Shown: piece by piece, positions 23,905-34,351 of the stretch
Layout: each line of letters starts with the position of its first letter
Position numbering within the stretch: the stretch's first letter is position 1
NCBI RefSeq assembly: GCF_000687815.1
Contig: NZ_JHXU01000001.1
Coordinates: 1-64,000 of the forward strand
Direction: 5' to 3'
DNA from: Mycoplasma elephantis ATCC 51980
GTDB taxonomy: Bacteria > Bacillota_I > Bacilli_A > Mycoplasmatales > Metamycoplasmataceae
DNA length: 64,000 nucleotides
Translations under genes and position numbers: made by a program
Notes under the pieces: generated by a model
Databases searched by the model: none
What the model was told of the DNA's origin: nothing
The model's input: the letters and a program-made list of their open reading frames with translations, nothing else

Positions 23905-24861
23905 ATGTATTTAATATATGGTGAAGATAAATATTTAATTGAAACAAAGGTTAATAGTATTATTGAAGAATATAATAAAAAATTTGACGATAGTTCGGTT
24001 GATATTTTAAAATTTAACCAAGAAATCAATGAAGATGATTTTTTATTTCAATTAGAAAATAATCCAATCTTTATTGAACATCGAATATTTGTTTGCAACA
24101 ATTTAAGTTTTTTGACAAATAATTCAAAAAATGTTGATAAACTAAACAAAATAATTGAACTTTTAAAAAATAGAAAAGCTACTCATATTATTTTTATTAT
24201 TAATAGTATGAAGCTACCAGAATCAAATATTCTAATTGATTTTTTAAAAGAAAAGGCTAATGTTCTTTTAATTAAATCTCTTAACGATAATTTTTTAGCA
24301 CAATGAATCAAAAATTTTGTTGAACAAAAAAATGGAAAAATTAGTGATAAAAATATAGATATATTATTAAATTATCTCCCTCATGATCTACTTATTTTAT
24401 CTAAAGAAATAAATAAATTAATGGATAGAAATAAAGAGATTCGGATTGATCCAGAAATTGATTTTCCTTCATACTTAAATAAAAATCCTTACTCAATTCA
24501 AAATTTTTTAGAAAATAAAGATGTGGTAAATTTTGTTAGCGAATGTAAAAAAACAATTGAAATTGAAGGGGATACGTCAAAGCTTGTAAAAATAATTTCA
24601 AGTTTTTTTACATTAGCTAGTCAATATTATTGTTTTATTAAAGCTGGTTTTAATGAAAATCAAATTCAAGAAGCATTACAAATACATCCTTATCGTGTTT
24701 TTGTGGCTAATAAAATTGTTAGTTCTTATGGTATAAAAAAAATAAATAATATTATAAAAGAACTTGGTAACATAGAAATAAACTCTAGAACAACAAATAT
24801 AGGAAAAGAAAGGTGGTTTGATTATTTCCTTATAAAATATATGGATATAGTTTATGAATAA
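23905..24861 (+). CDS. holA: DNA polymerase III delta subunit
   Basis: Clamp-loader subunit that opens the beta sliding clamp. 318 aa. The N-terminus MYLIYGEDKYLIETK matches the HolA pattern (xxxYGxDxYLIxxK), followed by a DVLKF-like strand and a helical C-terminal domain containing HPYRVFVANK, also typical. The partner delta-prime is at 58568-59458. Its stop TAA shares a base with the next ATG (TAATG), so the following gene is translationally coupled. Confidence 0.88.
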
Positions 24862-26282
24862 TGCAGAGATATTATAAAATTGAACCATCATTATTTTTTG
24901 ATAGTGGTAATACTGGATTTGGTAATTACAATGGAATAATTCAAAAAATAAATGTTATAAACAAGTTGGATTTAAATTATATTATTTTACCCAACCCATT
25001 AGAGATATACAAATCTAGTTTTCCTGAAGAAATCGTTTTTAATGAGAATAAATTTGGTTCATTTGATGATTTTAAAAATATGATATATATTTTAGATAAA
25101 AATGAATTGTCCCCATTAATTGAAATTGACTTGTTAAAAATCAATGAAATAATTATTTGATTTAAAAACTTAAAAGATTATCAAAAAACCAATAAAGAAA
25201 ATTTGATTTCAAAAGAAAACGAGAACATGGATAAAACTGAAACTTTTTATATTTCAGATAATACATATATTTTAAATTTAAACTCACACCTAAAAGAGCA
25301 AGAAGAAAAATTGTTTGATATTTTCAATTATTTTCTTAAACTTGGAATTAAAGGTTTTGTATTTAAAAATATAGCAAATGAAATAGATCTTAAAAATGAA
25401 TTATGACTCAATTTTTTTAAAAAAACATATTCGAATATTAAGACCTTAAATAATGAATACAATGTTATTTTTGAAACATCTCTAAAAAACATAAAGAAAA
25501 TAAAATATCTAAAAAACATGGTTTTTGATGAAATACTTGTTAGTGAAATAGATAATTTGAATTGTAATAATTTTTCAAAAAAAATTAAAATGATTTTAAA
25601 AAATGATTTGATAGTAAATCTAACATATATAAATAATGTTCGAACTATAAACAAAATTTTTAATAACTATTATTTAAACACAGAAATATCTAAATTATTA
25701 TTATCAATAATATTATTAGCAAAAAGTAAACAATTTATATATTTTGGAGATGAAATTGGCTTAAATATTTTTAACCCTTCCGCTTCAGAATTTTCTGTTG
25801 AGACATTTTTAAAAGATTTTTTTAAAAAGAAGAATGATAAATTAATATTCACGTGAAATAGTAATATAAATGCCGGCTTTAGTGAGTCAAATACTATTTG
25901 TGGCATATATGACGAAAACTATAAATTAAATAATTATAAAATACAAAGAAACGAACCTAATTCTACATTACATTTTTATAAAAAATTAATATCTTTCACT
26001 AACTCTGACAATTTTATAAAATTAATTAAAAATTGTAATATAAAAATATCTTCATTTTTAAATCTATTAAAAATAAAATTTATTTCATTAGACTATTCAC
26101 TAACGCTTTACGCTAATTTTAGTCAAGTAAAACGAAATATTAAAAGATTTCAAACAGAAAGTATTATTTTTAGCAACTATAATTTTGATAGAAATTTGAT
26201 AAAAGACAAAAATTTTGTAAATCCTTATGAAGCAATTTTAATAATTGATAATCCTTATTTTAAGGATGAGTTTAATTGATAG
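24861..26282 (+). CDS. Degenerate GH13 (alpha-glucosidase-like) protein, probable pseudoenzyme
   Basis: 473 aa. It follows the order of oligo-1,6-glucosidase: an N-terminal FDSGNTGFGNYNGIIQKI where active homologs have DSNGDGIGDLxGII, an IDLLKINEIIIWFK stretch at region I, LGIKGFVFKN at region II, KQFIYFGDEIG where homologs have TPFIYQGEEIG, then TWNSNINAGFS and NSTLHFYKKLI for WDxSxNAGF and NSILNFYRKLI. The nucleophile Asp (GFRxD) is replaced and the NHD of region IV is missing, so hydrolysis is unlikely. Overlaps the holA stop by one base. Function is unknown; the family assignment is by pattern reading. Confidence 0.68.
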
Positions 26283-26289
26283 AATCAAT

Positions 26290-26317
26290 AAAAAATCAAT
26301 ATTTTTACTGATTTTTT
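26290..26317. terminator. Bidirectional terminator between convergent genes
   Basis: 9-bp stem aaaaaatca / tgatttttt with a 10-base loop, between the GH13-like gene and the DUF2779 gene; it overlaps the end of the latter. Confidence 0.7.
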
Positions 26318-28203
26318 ATATTTTTTTGTTTTTCTTTATTGTAAAAATATTTAACCAAATCAAATGCCATCAACATTGCCATTACATCATTATGACAATA
26401 CTCTTTAAGATCCTCTTCAATTACTTTTCACTCATTATCTTTACATTCGCCCAAAAACCTTCTTATTCCGGCTTCCTGTGCATACAAACCATTTTTTATA
26501 TTTAATGTATCATATTTTTTTATTTTGTTTTCTAAATTTATTTGAGGTTTTGCAGAAACAAATTTTTCAACCTTCTTAATAGAATAATAAAGTTTTAAGC
26601 TTGGTATGTATAATCTTGGTATTTTATACTCATTTTGATATGATTTTTCTTCTCCTTTTTTATAATTGAAAAAATCAGCTAAATCATAGGTTTTATTATT
26701 TATCTCTTCTTGCATGCTTTTTAAATTATCAAAATTTAAATTATATTTCTTTAGCACATTGTTAGCAAAATCTTTATCTTCATTAAATGACTTTTCAATA
26801 ATTTTTATCATTTCTTTATTTCTTATATTCTCAAAATTTTTATTAAATACAATATAATAATCAGCATTTTTTTCATATAAATGATAAAAATTATCAACAA
26901 AATCCATTGGCGTTAATGTTTTTGGATCATAAACTAAGTCATAACATTTTGTTTGTTTATTATTATTTGTTTTTATAATTGAAACTTGAAAAATAATCTG
27001 TTGATATGGCGTCGTATTCTTAATTATCGCATATGGAAGCGAAATAGATTCATAGTCATACCAAACTATTTTTTTAGAATCTATTTTTCTAATCTCTTCC
27101 TCAATTTTTTCTACATTAGGAATAATATATTCATCTTTTATACTTAAAAATTTTTTGGCTTTTTTTATTGATTCTGCTTCTTCTCCTTTTGAATAATCAG
27201 ACAATAAAGATTTTTTCGCAACATAATTCCCATGCAACCCATTTAACTCAGGAAAGTACGTTTCAAATAATTTATTAAAATTCTTATTATCTCCTCACAC
27301 ACCTTTATTTTCGTCATATATCGATATATATTTATCCTTATAATCTGTTATATTAAATTTAAAATCAATATTGCTCTTTATATATGATAATTGAGCATCA
27401 AAAGACTCATTAAAAAAACAATCAGTATTTGCTATTAATTTTACTTTATTGTTTTTATTATCATATCCAAACTTATAAAATTGATTTTTGTCAATCATGT
27501 TAATTAATTTTGCCTCTTGTTCATCTTGATTATTTAATTGAAGATTTAAGTTTGCAAAATTTGTCAGTCCTATTTTTTTAACAATAACAGAATTTTCTTT
27601 TGTCTTACCTTTTTTACATTCTGCATACTCTGTAAATTTAAAATAAAATTTCTTGGGTTCATAAGTTTCTTCTTCACTTCTGCATATGAATTTAATTGAA
27701 AAAATTTTGTTATAGTTTTTTTTTACAACATTATATACAAAATAAGCTTTTGCAATATCTTTTACAATAGGTGTAACACTAAATGAATCGACATACAATA
27801 TACCTTCTTTTGTATCTAGGGCATAAAAAGATGCTATAGCACCATTATATTCACATGCTCCGTTTACTATTGTTATATTTTCGTTTGAGTAAATTAAACT
27901 TGATGTTTCTTTAATTTTATCTTCAAGTTTTTTTGCACTTATCCATTTAATGTTATTGTTTTTTTGACTTTTTTCAAAAAAGATATCTCTAGATTTTTTA
28001 TAATCTTCAAAAACAGAAATTGGAGATTTTACATATGAATTAGCTTCTTCTTGAACTGTATCATCAGGATTTTCTATCCTAAAAAAATCTTCATCAATGT
28101 TTTCTTCCTCATCTTCATCATCATCAAACCACAAACCTTTTGAGCGGGTTAATGAATTATAAAATAATTTAAAATCAATTTTTTTATCCTTCAAATTTTT
28201 CAT
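26305..28203 (-). CDS. DUF2779 protein (DEDD exonuclease-like C-terminal domain)
   Basis: 632 aa. The C-terminal third carries DUF2779 features: KIVWYDYESISLPY (DxE, exonuclease motif I-like), YQQIIFQVSII, VFNKNFENIRNK (motif II-like), DLADFF and YCHNDVMAML (YxxxD, motif III-like), the layout of a DEDD 3'-5' exonuclease. The N-terminal part has the length of the Cas4-like domain often fused to DUF2779, with LFYNSLTRSKGLW near its start, but the expected ExK is not visible (YVDSFS), so it looks inactive. The ATG at 28203 has an AAGG site. It overlaps the upstream PD-(D/E)XK gene by 20 bases. Probable DNA-processing role; inferred. Confidence 0.75.
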
Positions 28204-29056
28204 CGCACTTACCTTCCCTTTTCCATTTATCAATTAATTGTTGCCATTGTTCTTCATTTTCACACTCTAAATATTCTAAAAGTTCTCCATCTTTTATTCT
28301 ATTAAATTCGGGAGAAATACCATTATAAATGTATTTTTTATACCATTCTTTTGCATAATTAAGGTCATCTTGAGCTTCCGCGTTATTAACTTTAAAAGGG
28401 AAGTTCTTAAGAATTCTTTTACTTACATCTATCTCTTCTGGTTTTTCATAATCTGATTCTTCTAAAAATGAAGTAACTATTCAAAACTTTTCTAACCCTA
28501 ATATATACGAGTATAATTGTGCTTGTTTTATATAATTTCTGGGCACATTACTGCATCATTCGTTATACTTCTTTTTACCAGCAGTTTTTATTTCTAGTAA
28601 AATTTTTGTTTTATCAGGAAGCGTAATAAAACCATCGGGTACCCCGTTAACTAAATCGTCAAAATTTTTAAAATAATTAAAATTATAATCTTTAGCAGAA
28701 ATACCTACAACATCTAATTTTTTATCTAAATCTCTATTTTTATTTAATTCTTTCCCTAATAATTCAATTACCTTTGGCTCTACTGCAATACCGGCATTAA
28801 TATATTTTAATACTAATGGTTTTGGTGCTAAATAAGCATAATTACAAAACGCATTAAAATCCGAACTAAATGAAGTGGCTTTTAAAATATTACCTAAAGA
28901 AGAACCACCAATTTTTTTATATCCAAATTTTAGGCTTGTATTTGGATAAACACATTCATTTTTTAAAAGTTTGTTATGTAATTCCTTATTAATAATAACT
29001 ACTTTTTTCTCGTAGTCAATAATATAGTCTTTATTTTTATAAAAATATCTTTTCAT
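28184..29056 (-). CDS. PD-(D/E)XK superfamily nuclease (YqaJ-like)
   Basis: 290 aa. Residues around GVPDGF and, 13-17 further, LLEIKTAG give the PD...(E)xK active-site pattern; a Gln-containing helix with QAQLYSYIL follows, as in RecB/YqaJ-type nucleases. This supports a metal-dependent DNA exonuclease. It is the first gene of a two-gene unit with the DUF2779 protein, which suggests the pair acts together in DNA end processing or degradation of foreign DNA. It faces ychF, with 64 bases between them. Confidence 0.75.
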
Positions 29057-29120
29057 ATAATATAAATATATATTATTATTAAGTACATTAATCATATTAT
29101 TGTATTTATTTGGAGGTATT

Positions 29121-30215
29121 ATGAGTTTAAAAGCTGGAATAGTAGGGTTGCCAAATGTGGGCAAAAGCTGTCTTTTTAATGCATTAACAAAAAAAATGGT
29201 TGAATCAAGCAATTATGCCTTTACAACTATAGAACCAAATATAAGTACAATTCTATTAAAAGATTCGCGTTTAGATAATTTGGCAAAAATTGTTAATCCA
29301 GACAAAATTGTTTATGCAACTTTTGATTTTGTAGATATAGCCGGACTTGTAAAAGGCGCTAGTAAAGGAGAAGGTTTAGGAAATAAGTTTTTAAGCAATA
29401 TAAAAGAGGTTGATGCAATAGTCCATGTTGTAAGATGTTTTGAAAATAAAAATATTCTCCATGTAAATAATAAAATTGACCCCGTATATGATGTCCAAAC
29501 CATAAATGAAGAATTAATTTTATCTGATTTAAACATGTTAGAAAATATAATTCCCAAGTTTCTTAAAAAGGCAAAATCCGGTGACAAAGAGGCAATAGAG
29601 GAATATGAAATATTGTTAAAAATTAAAAAGAATCTTGAAAATGGTGTTTTAATTTTTGACGATAAAGAGCTTATGGAAAATAAAACCATACTTAAAAAAT
29701 ATCAATTTTTAACATCTAAACCCACTATTTATGTTGCAAATATTGATGTTAAATCACTTGATTTACATTATAAAAATAGTTTTGTGGAAGCATTAAAGAA
29801 CTTTGTAAAAGATAAACCTGTTCTTCCTATGTGTATTTTGACAGAGAACGAAATTTCACAAGTTGATGATGATGAAAAAGAAGAATTTATGGCATTATAT
29901 AATCTACAAGATACAAGTTTAGATAAGTTAGCAAGAGCAACATTTGATTTATTAGATTTAAAAACATATTTTACCGCTGGTAAAATGGAAGTCAAGGCAT
30001 GAGTTTATAAAAATGGAATGCTTGCCCCCGAATGTGCTGGTATAATTCATTCTGATTTTCAAAACAAATTTATCAAGGCAGAAGTAATATCTTATGATGA
30101 TTATATTAAATATAATGGTGAATTAGGTGTAAAAAATGCGGGAAAATTAAGACTTGAAGGAAAAAATTACATAATGAACGATGGCGATATTTGTCATTTT
30201 AGATTTGGAAAATAA
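29121..30215 (+). CDS. ychF: Obg-related GTPase/ATPase YchF
   Basis: Ribosome-associated nucleotidase of the OLA1/YchF group, prefers ATP. 364 aa. G1 GLPNVGKSCLFNALT, G3 DIAGLVKGASKGEGLGNKFL, the diagnostic NxxE-type G4 region, and a C-terminal TGS domain with TYFTAGKMEVKAW (UGA Trp) and HSDFQNKFIKAEV. The ATG at 29121 has a strong GGAGG site. tsaE starts one base after its stop. Confidence 0.96.
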
Positions 30216-30216
30216 T

Positions 30217-30609
30217 ATGACAGAATTTGTTGTTAAATTACCTCTAATTAAAAACCAAGAATTTGTGAATTTTCTTGAAAATTCAATAAAAAATACTCAA
30301 TTTATCTTTTTAATGGGAGAATTAGGGGCGGGTAAAACTACGCTTGTTAAGCTCATTGGAAAAATATTAAATGAACAAAAAAATATTAAATCCCCATCTT
30401 TTAATTACATAAATATTTATGATAAATTTATTCATATTGATGCCTATAACTTAAATGGAAGCATAGATGATTTTGAAGATTTTATTGAAGATAAATTAGT
30501 AATTGTTGAATGAGCAAATTTATTAAATTATGATAAATATAAAAATAGATTAATAATTAAAATTAAATATACCAAAAACTTAAATGAAAGAAAATATTTA
30601 GTATATTAG
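30217..30609 (+). CDS. tsaE: tRNA t6A modification ATPase TsaE
   Basis: ATPase that drives the TsaB-TsaD complex making N6-threonylcarbamoyladenosine at A37 of ANN-decoding tRNAs. 130 aa. P-loop GELGAGKTTLVK near residue 36, then SPSFNYINIYD and HIDAYNL as in the family; one UGA Trp follows VIVE. tsaB and tsaD follow directly, so the complex is encoded as one operon behind ychF. Confidence 0.92.
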
Positions 30610-30618
30610 AAGGATACA

Positions 30619-31158
30619 ATGGAACTTTTTGCGGATACATCTAATAAAGATTTATATGTAGGAATTTTTGATCACGATAAATTATTGGCTAAAATTCATA
30701 TTAAAAACTTGATTAAAAAAATTGAACCATTAATTAATGAATTCAAAATTTTGTTAAGCAATCAGAAAATTAACATTAACCAAATAAATAAATTTTACAT
30801 TAATATTGGACCAGGATCATTTACGGGCAGCAGGACGGCGTTAATTTTTTTTAAAACTATTGCTGGCACCAATAATAAAAAAATTTATATTTGTAATTCT
30901 TTTAATCTAATAGCACCATTTTCAAATCAAAAGAACTTATATTTAGAAGCAAGTAAATTTGACTTATTTGAATTTAATACTGATTTAAAAACAATAACAA
31001 TAATTCCCAAAAAAAATGACGTAGTTATAAACTATATAAAATACGATAATATAGAAAATAATTTTAGTAAATTGAAGCAATTTTTTAAAGAAATTAAATC
31101 CGATGAAATTATTGATCCTCTTTACTTAAAAAGCCCACAAATAGGAGTTAAAAAATAA
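30619..31158 (+). CDS. tsaB: tRNA t6A modification protein TsaB
   Basis: Non-catalytic scaffold partner of TsaD. 179 aa, shorter than the usual 220 or more. The N-terminal ASKHA strand MELFADTSN and the diagnostic INIGPGSFTGSRTA are clear; the C-terminal half is reduced. AGAAGGATAC upstream gives a ribosome site. The stop overlaps the tsaD ATG by one base. Confidence 0.9.
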   Translation: MELFADTSNKDLYVGIFDHDKLLAKIHIKNLIKKIEPLINEFKILLSNQKININQINKFYINIGPGSFTGSRTALIFFKTIAGTNNKKIYICNSFNLIAPFSNQKNLYLEASKFDLFEFNTDLKTITIIPKKNDVVINYIKYDNIENNFSKLKQFFKEIKSDEIIDPLYLKSPQIGVKK

Positions 31159-32093
31159 TGAGAATATTAGGGATAGAAACAAGTCATGATGATACATCCG
31201 TTGCTCTTTGAGAAGATAATAAAATAATTAATATGATTACACTTTCACAAATTGATATTTTTAAAGAATTTGGTGGAACAATTCCAGAGATAGCATCAAG
31301 AGAACATACTAAAAATATTCAAATTATTTTTAATTTATTAAAAAGTAATCAAATGTTAAAAGACTTAAATTATATTTCTTATACTAATGAACCGGGTTTA
31401 ATTGGTTCACTTCAAGTAGGAAGACTTTTTGCAGAAGGTTTAGGAATTGCTTTAAATATTCCCGTTATTCCGATAAATCATATGTTAGGTCATTTTTATT
31501 CTGTTAATATTGAAGAACGAAAAATTAAATATCCCGCATTAGCACTGGTTTTATCGGGGGGACATAGCGAAATAATACTTGCAAATAAGCCACTTGATTA
31601 TATAGTAATTGGCGAAACTCAAGACGATGCTATCGGTGAAGCATTTGATAAAATATCTTCAAAATGTAATTTAGGTTTTCCGGGAGGGCCAATTATAAAT
31701 AATATTTATAACAAAAAAATGCCTTGCAAATTAATTAAATTTACAAAACCAAAAACACAAAATAGGTTTGATTTTTCATTTAGCGGAATAAAAACTCAAG
31801 TTGTTAATTACTATAATAAAAATAATAATATAGATGTTGAAATTATAGCATCCTCTTTTATGGAAACGTCAATTAATTATGTTATTGATAAAATGCAATT
31901 AGCAATTTCGAAATATAACCCCGAATCCATAATATTATGCGGAGGGGTCAGCTCTAATACTTTATTAAGAGATAAATTTTTATCATTACACAAAAATGCT
32001 CTTATACCTAATAAAAAATATTGTCAAGATAATGGTGCCATGATTGCACAATGTTGTTATGAAAAATTGCTTAATGAAAATAAATTATTCTAG
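31158..32093 (+). CDS. tsaD: tRNA N6-adenosine threonylcarbamoyltransferase TsaD
   Basis: Catalytic subunit that transfers threonylcarbamoyl to A37. 311 aa. N-terminal LGIETSHDDTSVAL, metal-binding HMLGH (H-x3-H), LVLSGGHSEII, GEAFDKISS, GGVSSN and a C-terminal DNGAMIA are all present. The zinc/iron ligands appear complete. One UGA Trp lies at residue 18. Confidence 0.96.
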
Positions 32094-32135
32094 TATCATT
32101 TATAATTTTTTTATAATAGATAGAAAGGAATAATT

Positions 32136-32615
32136 ATGAAAAGAATTTATTTTGCTAATGCTTTATTTTCTAATGCTGAATATTATTTTAATGAAATGTT
32201 AGTTAAAAAAATTAGGGATCTAAATAAATTTAACGTTTATGCCCCACAAGAAAACTTAAGTATAAATGATAAGTCAAAATCGGCAGATTCAAAAGATATC
32301 TATAGAGCTGACAAAAATGAATTGGATAAGTGCGATATTCTAGTTGCTGTATTAGATGGTCAAGTTATAGATCCTGGTGTTGCTGCAGAAATAGGAATAT
32401 TTGCGCAATGCAAAAAACCTATTTTTGGTTTAATTACTGACTCGAGAAAAACTGGTTATTTAAAGAATAATGAACCAAAATTAGAAATCATGAAAACCCA
32501 AGTTGCAGAATCTCAATTTATGTATTTTAATTTATTTGTAATTGGAGCCATTAAAGAAAATGGAGACATTTTTGATAGCATTGATAAATTATTAAATAGA
32601 TTAAATTCGCTTTAA
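32136..32615 (+). CDS. Nucleoside 2-deoxyribosyltransferase
   Basis: Swaps bases between deoxynucleosides, letting the cell reuse host DNA precursors. 159 aa. N-terminal RIYFANALFS, an acidic middle with KCDILVAVLDG, and PGVAAEIGIFAQCKKP, where the Glu is the family nucleophile. AGAAAGGAA precedes the ATG. The lipoprotein gene follows 10 bases later. Confidence 0.88.
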   Translation: MKRIYFANALFSNAEYYFNEMLVKKIRDLNKFNVYAPQENLSINDKSKSADSKDIYRADKNELDKCDILVAVLDGQVIDPGVAAEIGIFAQCKKPIFGLITDSRKTGYLKNNEPKLEIMKTQVAESQFMYFNLFVIGAIKENGDIFDSIDKLLNRLNSL

Positions 32616-32625
32616 AAAGGCCTTA

Positions 32626-34314
32626 ATGAAACTAAATAAAGTTTTAACTTTAACAAGCGCTTTTGTTTTATCTTTTAGCACAATTAGTTTATCTTGTACT
32701 TCTTTATTTCATAAAGAAGATGATATTACTATTAAAAAAGATAAATATCTATTTCACAATTTAGCTAATGATTATACAATTCCAACTAATTTCATAAACC
32801 TCTATGAAATAAATAATAAAAAAACAAAATATGTAAATTTAACAGAAATTATAAATGACTTGGATGGATTATTTAACCTTAATTCAGTTTTATATAGAAA
32901 GCGTTTTTTCACAAATAAATTTGTATTATATGCAAATAACTGTAAGCTTATTTTAGATTGAATCAATGATACTATTTGAGTAAGTAATGAAGGTGTTTTT
33001 AACTTTACTAATTCATCTCAAACAAAAGATTTTGATAGTAATATTGAATGATTGGATAACAAAATAGAAAACCCTAATAATGATGGTATTGTTTTTGATC
33101 TTAAAAAATATGGTATCGACATTTTTTACAAAAATGAAAAAATACTTATGCCATTAGCTGTATTTAATACATTATTTTGTAGTCCAAATTATTATAACCT
33201 ATATTTTACAGGTGATAATGTATATGGAACATATTTTCTTTTAAATGAAAATATGGCGGGTATAGAGAATATTAAAAAAAATTCTTTAAATAATACTAAA
33301 CCAACTAAAGAACAACGACAAGACACAATTAAACATCTTTTATTTACTATGGATTATTTTTATGGTTTAAAAAACAATAAATCTATAAATAATTTTGGGT
33401 CTCTTTTTAGTGAAAATGAAATAAATACGTTATTATCAAATAACCCAAATGAATTTACTCAAGCATATATAGATCTTTTATATGGAAAATTAAATGAATT
33501 ACATACATCAATACATATGACATCATTTTATAATCATTATAATAATACATTGAATTCTTATAATATAAATAGCGATAAATTAAAAAACTTCAAGAAAACC
33601 CGTGAAATCCTACAGAAAAATCAAAAAAATATAAGTAAAGATTATGTTAGATTTTATAAAGATATGGCTATTATAACATTTAATAGTTTTGATGTTGGTA
33701 ACAAAAATAACTCTACACCTTCCAATGATACTTTTGCCCTTATGACTGAAGCTATGAAAAAAATTAATAAATATGAATATATGGTAGACCCATTATCTAT
33801 AAATCCAAAAATTGAAGGTGTTAAAAAAATAGTAATTGATTTATCCCTTAATGGTGGCGGCAGTATAGCTGCCATGGGTAAAGCTTTAGGATTTCTTACA
33901 AATGATAATATAGATATATTATTTAAAAACTCAATTGATAATTCAATTACATCTAATGCACTAAGAGTAGATGTAAATAATGATAATAATTATGATGATA
34001 ATGATGCTTACACAAAATACCAATGATATGTTTTAACAAGCAATAATACATTTAGTGCAGCTAATTTATTTGCATTTCTTTCTAAAAAATATAAATGCGC
34101 AAAAATAATAGGTCAACGTTCAGGTGGTGGTATGTGTTCAGTTATACCTATTGTTTTAGATGATGGAACATCATTTCAAACAAGCTCGAATAATCTATTA
34201 GTTATTAAAGATGGTAATAATTATATTGAAGTTGAAAATGGAATAGAGCCAGATATCAAAATACCTTTAGATTATTTTTATAATGATGAAAAAATTTATG
34301 AACAAATTCAATAA
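32626..34314 (+). CDS. S41 family peptidase lipoprotein
   Basis: 562 aa, exported. The N-terminus has a hydrophobic signal ending SLSC, a lipobox, so the mature protein should be lipid-anchored on the cell surface. The C-terminal half holds S41 (tail-specific protease) features: KKIVIDLSLNGGGSIAAMGKAL, and LTSNNTFSAAN with the serine position, then IIGQRSGGG. No PDZ domain is obvious. Four UGA Trp codons. Such mycoplasma proteins are surface proteases of unknown substrate. Confidence 0.87.
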
Positions 34315-34316
34315 AT

Positions 34317-34344
34317 AAAAAAAACGGCAAAAGCCGTTTTTTTT
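34317..34344. terminator. Bidirectional terminator between S41 lipoprotein and ulaA
   Basis: Perfect 12-bp stem aaaaaaaacggc / gccgtttttttt with a 4-base loop. Confidence 0.92.
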
Positions 34345-34351
34345 GTTAGAA

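Noticed and set aside
28204-28233. TTG start giving ten extra residues on the DUF2779 protein
   Set aside because: An ATG at 28203 with an AAGG site at good distance is a better start.
29057-29212. Longer N-terminus for the PD-(D/E)XK nuclease reaching into ychF
   Set aside because: It would overlap the start of a conserved opposing gene; the ATG at 29056 fits better.
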